Shown: one piece after another, positions 18,163 through 20,853 of the stretch
Layout: the number at the start of each line of letters is the position of its first letter
Position numbering within the stretch: the stretch's first letter is position 1
DNA from: an uncultured Verrucomicrobiota bacterium
GTDB lineage: Bacteria > Verrucomicrobiota > Kiritimatiellia > CAIVKH01
DNA: 20,853 bases
Assembly (NCBI GenBank): GCA_937894535.1
Contig: CALBHI010000518.1
Span: 1-20,853 of the forward strand
Direction of reading: 5' to 3'
Notes under the pieces: generated by a model
The model's input: only the letters and a program-made list of their open reading frames with translations
Databases searched by the model: none
What the model was told of the DNA's origin: nothing
Made by a program: the position numbers and the translations under genes

Positions 18163-20369
18163 GGCCAGTCCATCCTCGTGTCCATGCCGATCTCCTGCTT
18201 CTGCCGCGCCGTCATCGCCTCGACACGCGCGCGCACCACCGCGCGCACCGCCGGACCCAGCGCCAGGCGGTCCTGCAACCGCACGGCAAACGCACGGGCC
18301 CGTACGACGTCCGGCTGCACCGCAAAGAGGTAACTCCCCAGCAAGGCCCCGAGCATCCGGCCCAGTTCGTCCGGATGGCGTCGCGGATCGCGCACCCGGC
18401 GCGCGAGTTCGAAATCGAGGCGCACCGGACGCCCGTCCGGCCGCACCACGAAATTCGGCAGCCGGTGATCGGTGTCGATCAATCCGCGCGCGAGCATGAC
18501 CTCGGTACCGCGCAACAATTCCTCCTCGAACGCGGCGGCTTCGTCGTCGCGGCCCTCCCGTAGCATGGCCTTGTATTCCTCGGTGGCGTCGCGGCACGCG
18601 CCGAGATCCTCCTCGATGAGCACTTCGGTGTGGCGGGCGTCGCGGTGGCGCAAGGTGAAACAGGCGATGGGTTCGGGCACGCCGAGGTTGTCCTTCCGCA
18701 GGCGGGTCAGCGCATCCCACTCGCGGCGCGCGATGGTGGTTCCGCTGAGCCGGCGCAGGAGACCGCGCAGGCCGCGCCGGTTCCACAGTTTGACGATGAC
18801 CGCACGTCCATCAGGCGCGGTGGTGCGGGCGATCAACACATCGGATCCGCGTTCGCGCAAGACGTTCATGCGGGCGCGCCGCGTGCTGACCCCGAGCGCG
18901 AGTGCGTCCAGCTCCGGCGGCGTGGCCGGCATGGCCATCATGCGGCGCACCACCAGGGCCGCCACCGGCAACGGCACGGCGGCGAGCACGGCGGAGGCGG
19001 AGGCGGCGGCGACGGTCCACGGTCCGCCGTGCTCGCCGACCATGTGCAGGCACAACAGGGCTGGCGCGGCATACGCGGCGACCGCCAGCGTGGCCAACGC
19101 CGACTGGCGGGCGAAGCTGCCGCCCCCACCGGGTATCGCGCGGAGCAGGAACACGTGCGCCACGAGGTTCGACACCGCCATGCCGGTGATGAACCCGGGC
19201 AGCGCGGCGAGCCGGTAACCGCTCCACGCGAGGACCATGCCGAACGCACCGGCGAGGTTCGCGGTGAACAAGGCACGCGAGCGGCCGAGGGCGAGCGGGA
19301 TCCGGTCGATGGTGGCATTGAGGATCCACGTCCAGATGTAGAGGGCGAGCCATTGCGAGATCCTTCCCGCCCCGGCATAACGCTCGTCGTAGAGCACCTC
19401 GAAAAACGTCGGGGCGAACACCGCGAAGCCGGCGCAGATGGCCCCGCCCGCCCACAACACCGCGGTGCGCGCCCGCCGGGCGAAGGCGATCAGCCGTTCC
19501 GGCTGGTCCTGGTACTTCGCGAGCAGCGGAAACACCACGGTGTTGGTCAGGCGGGTCGCGACCTGGGTGGCCACGCGCGCGAAGGTCATGCCGATGCTGT
19601 AGAGGCCGAGTTCACCAAGGGTAAGCAGGCGGCCGAGCACGACGCGGTCGAGGTTGGAGGCGAGAAAACTGACCACCGTGCTGAGAAACACCCAGCGGCC
19701 GAACGACTGCAGTTCGCGTGCGGCCTCCGGATCCCATCCGAACCCGTCGCGCGGTCCGTCGTTGAACGCATGGCTCATGAGCAGCCGGGTCAGGCTGCCG
19801 GCCAATCCGCCCGCGACGATCGCCCATACACTGCGGTCGAACCAGGCCCACGCGATGGAGACCAGCAAGGTCACCCCCTGCGGCACGAGGGCGAGCGCGG
19901 TGAGGCGGCGCATCTGCATCGTGCGGTTCAACGTGTACAGCGCCGTGGAGGAGAACCCGCCAAACAGGGCCATCAGCCCGGCCACCGGCAACACCTGCGT
20001 AAGTTGGGCGGCCAGCGGATCGGTGTGGCCGAAGAACACGGCCGCCGGATAGGCCAACGCGCAGGACACCAGCCACAACACAACACCGCGTACGACCTGG
20101 ATCGTCCAGGCGGTGCGCAGGAATTTCGGGTCGGTTCCGTTTTTCGCACGGATGATGCCCGGACCGAGTCCGATATCGGACAGCATCTCCAGCCCCTGCA
20201 TGAACACGTTCACCAGCGCCATCAACCCGAACGCCTCCGGGAACAGCAGGCGGGCGAGGATCAGGCTAGAGACGAGACGGATCACCTGCGACACGCCGTA
20301 GCCGCCGAGCGTCCAGAACGAACCGCGCATCGCGGTGTGCTTCGCCGAACTGGCCGTTTTTCCGTTCAC
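18156..20369 (-). CDS. Wzx-like polysaccharide flippase fused to a C-terminal kinase-like domain
   Basis: This is a 737-residue protein. Residues ~15-475 form a multi-helix MOP-superfamily exporter of the Wzx/lipopolysaccharide-biosynthesis type (SFWTLGGYGVSQVIRLVSSL at 17-36, LARLLFPEAFGLMALV, DIGLGPGIIR, LGELGLYSIG), which flips undecaprenyl-linked oligosaccharides. From ~500 a cytoplasmic domain resembles WaaP/RIO-like small kinases. It has K527 in AVIVKLW, E550 in ARREWDAL, a catalytic loop DTDHRLPNF with D634 and N639, and D652 in RLDFELA in place of DFG. The catalytic set is intact, so the domain may phosphorylate a glycan, lipid or protein. It starts at GTG 20369, overlapping the previous stop (GTGA), with GAGG as ribosome binding site. 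No frameshift or stop separates the two halves. Confidence 0.87.
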   Translation of the reverse strand: MNGKTASSAKHTAMRGSFWTLGGYGVSQVIRLVSSLILARLLFPEAFGLMALVNVFMQGLEMLSDIGLGPGIIRAKNGTDPKFLRTAWTIQVVRGVVLWLVSCALAYPAAVFFGHTDPLAAQLTQVLPVAGLMALFGGFSSTALYTLNRTMQMRRLTALALVPQGVTLLVSIAWAWFDRSVWAIVAGGLAGSLTRLLMSHAFNDGPRDGFGWDPEAARELQSFGRWVFLSTVVSFLASNLDRVVLGRLLTLGELGLYSIGMTFARVATQVATRLTNTVVFPLLAKYQDQPERLIAFARRARTAVLWAGGAICAGFAVFAPTFFEVLYDERYAGAGRISQWLALYIWTWILNATIDRIPLALGRSRALFTANLAGAFGMVLAWSGYRLAALPGFITGMAVSNLVAHVFLLRAIPGGGGSFARQSALATLAVAAYAAPALLCLHMVGEHGGPWTVAAASASAVLAAVPLPVAALVVRRMMAMPATPPELDALALGVSTRRARMNVLRERGSDVLIARTTAPDGRAVIVKLWNRRGLRGLLRRLSGTTIARREWDALTRLRKDNLGVPEPIACFTLRHRDARHTEVLIEEDLGACRDATEEYKAMLREGRDDEAAAFEEELLRGTEVMLARGLIDTDHRLPNFVVRPDGRPVRLDFELARRVRDPRRHPDELGRMLGALLGSYLFAVQPDVVRARAFAVRLQDRLALGPAVRAVVRARVEAMTARQKQEIGMDTRMDWPW

Positions 20370-20853
20370 AGCAACCTCGGGGTGGCGGGGATCGGGACCT
20401 GCGGCGCCACGGACGCGCTCGCGCCGGCATCCCCGGGCTGTTCGCGGGCCAGGACCAGGCTGGTCAATCCGCCGGCTGCCAGCAACATGACCGGGTTGTA
20501 CATGTTGTTCAGCAGGTTATCGACCATGAAGACGGCGAGCAGGACGGGGAGCACCACCACCGCACCCACGTCCGGTTCGCGCCAGCGTCGCGGCGGGTAA
20601 CGGCGCAGGAAAACCAGTTGCGGCAGGAGGATGGTCAGGGTCAGCGCGGTCAACCCGAACACGCCGTTCTGCCCGTAGGCGATGATCCACAAACCGTCCG
20701 GCACCGAGACCGTCTCGCCGGAGTCGTTGTAGACCCACGCGCGTTTCCATCCGGCCCAGCCGAATACCATGCGCTCGCGGGCTTTTTCGGAAAGAATATT
20801 CTCGTTTTCAATGCGGAAGGACAGCGAACCGGAGCGCTCCTCGGAGGTGCGTG
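20366..20853 (-). CDS. O-antigen ligase/polymerase-like membrane protein, C-terminal part
   Basis: The frame is open to the window edge: upstream of the ATG at 20770 it continues as RTSEERSGSLSFRIENEN and further without a stop, so the gene starts outside the window. The visible ~162 residues contain a hydrophilic loop with SLSFRIENE and AGWKRAWVYN, then SVPDGLWIIAYGQNGVFGLT and two or three membrane helices (LTALTLTILLPQLVFL; VVVLPVLLAVFMVDNLL; MLLAAGGLTSLVLA). The layout of a large loop followed by a D/E-G-x-W-...-G-x-x-G-L segment is typical of the Wzy/WaaL O-antigen ligase superfamily, and the neighbouring flippase and GT26 genes fit. Ligase versus polymerase cannot be told from this part. 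Its stop overlaps the flippase start by four bases. Confidence 0.66.
   Translation of the reverse strand, partial: RTSEERSGSLSFRIENENILSEKARERMVFGWAGWKRAWVYNDSGETVSVPDGLWIIAYGQNGVFGLTALTLTILLPQLVFLRRYPPRRWREPDVGAVVVLPVLLAVFMVDNLLNNMYNPVMLLAAGGLTSLVLAREQPGDAGASASVAPQVPIPATPRLL

Overview
The window is GC-rich, densely coding and, with one exception (a STAS gene) plus the partial gene at the left edge, transcribed leftward. The secreted protein at the left end combines a repeated 'NYIG' beta-helix, a short Asp-rich calcium-type segment with an IPDWWE core, and a C-terminal beta domain ending in a W..V...G...L.D...R.F pattern. That architecture, together with a HAF-repeat secreted protein and a PknB-like kinase, points to the PVC group, most likely Verrucomicrobiota or Kiritimatiellota. 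This placement is inference from protein style only. No rRNA, tRNA, mobile element or CRISPR array is visible, and no gene-free stretch exceeds 300 bases.

Layout from left to right. (1) Positions 1-2308, + strand: 3' part of a large secreted beta-helix protein, ending at a perfect 11-bp hairpin shared with the convergent gene. (2) 2363-3267, - strand: a HEPN/MNT (minimal nucleotidyltransferase) pair. (3) 3316-6494, - strand: a ketopantoate-reductase-family enzyme translationally coupled to a transmembrane Ser/Thr protein kinase. (4) 6583-16283, - strand: a long signalling run which, in transcription order, encodes a CHASE4-PAS membrane sensor without a kinase domain, a dCache periplasmic lipoprotein, a hybrid histidine kinase with two receiver domains, a SixA phosphohistidine phosphatase, a GAF-containing PTS Enzyme I (PtsP type) and a secreted HAF-repeat protein. 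(5) 16416-16748, + strand: a stand-alone STAS protein (anti-sigma-factor-antagonist type). (6) 16777-20853, - strand: the end of a cell-surface polysaccharide cluster: an O-antigen ligase/polymerase-like membrane protein (partial), a Wzx-type flippase fused to a kinase-like domain, and a WecG/TagA/CpsF glycosyltransferase fused to a STAS-containing C-terminal region.

How the parts may work together (inference). Region 4 looks like one phosphohistidine signalling unit: two extracytoplasmic sensors feed or modulate a hybrid kinase, while SixA and Enzyme I supply and remove His phosphate. In E. coli SixA has been linked both to the ArcB HPt domain and to the nitrogen PTS, so finding sixA between a hybrid kinase and a ptsP gene is suggestive. 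Region 6 makes and exports a glycan, and both of its complete genes carry an unexpected regulatory-type domain. The stand-alone STAS gene lies between the two regions. Control of polysaccharide output by the sensory block, through STAS and kinase domains, is the most interesting hypothesis here, but the sequence alone does not prove it.

A recurrent feature is the exact four-base start/stop overlap (ATGA or GTGA). It occurs six times, including between genes with no obvious shared function.
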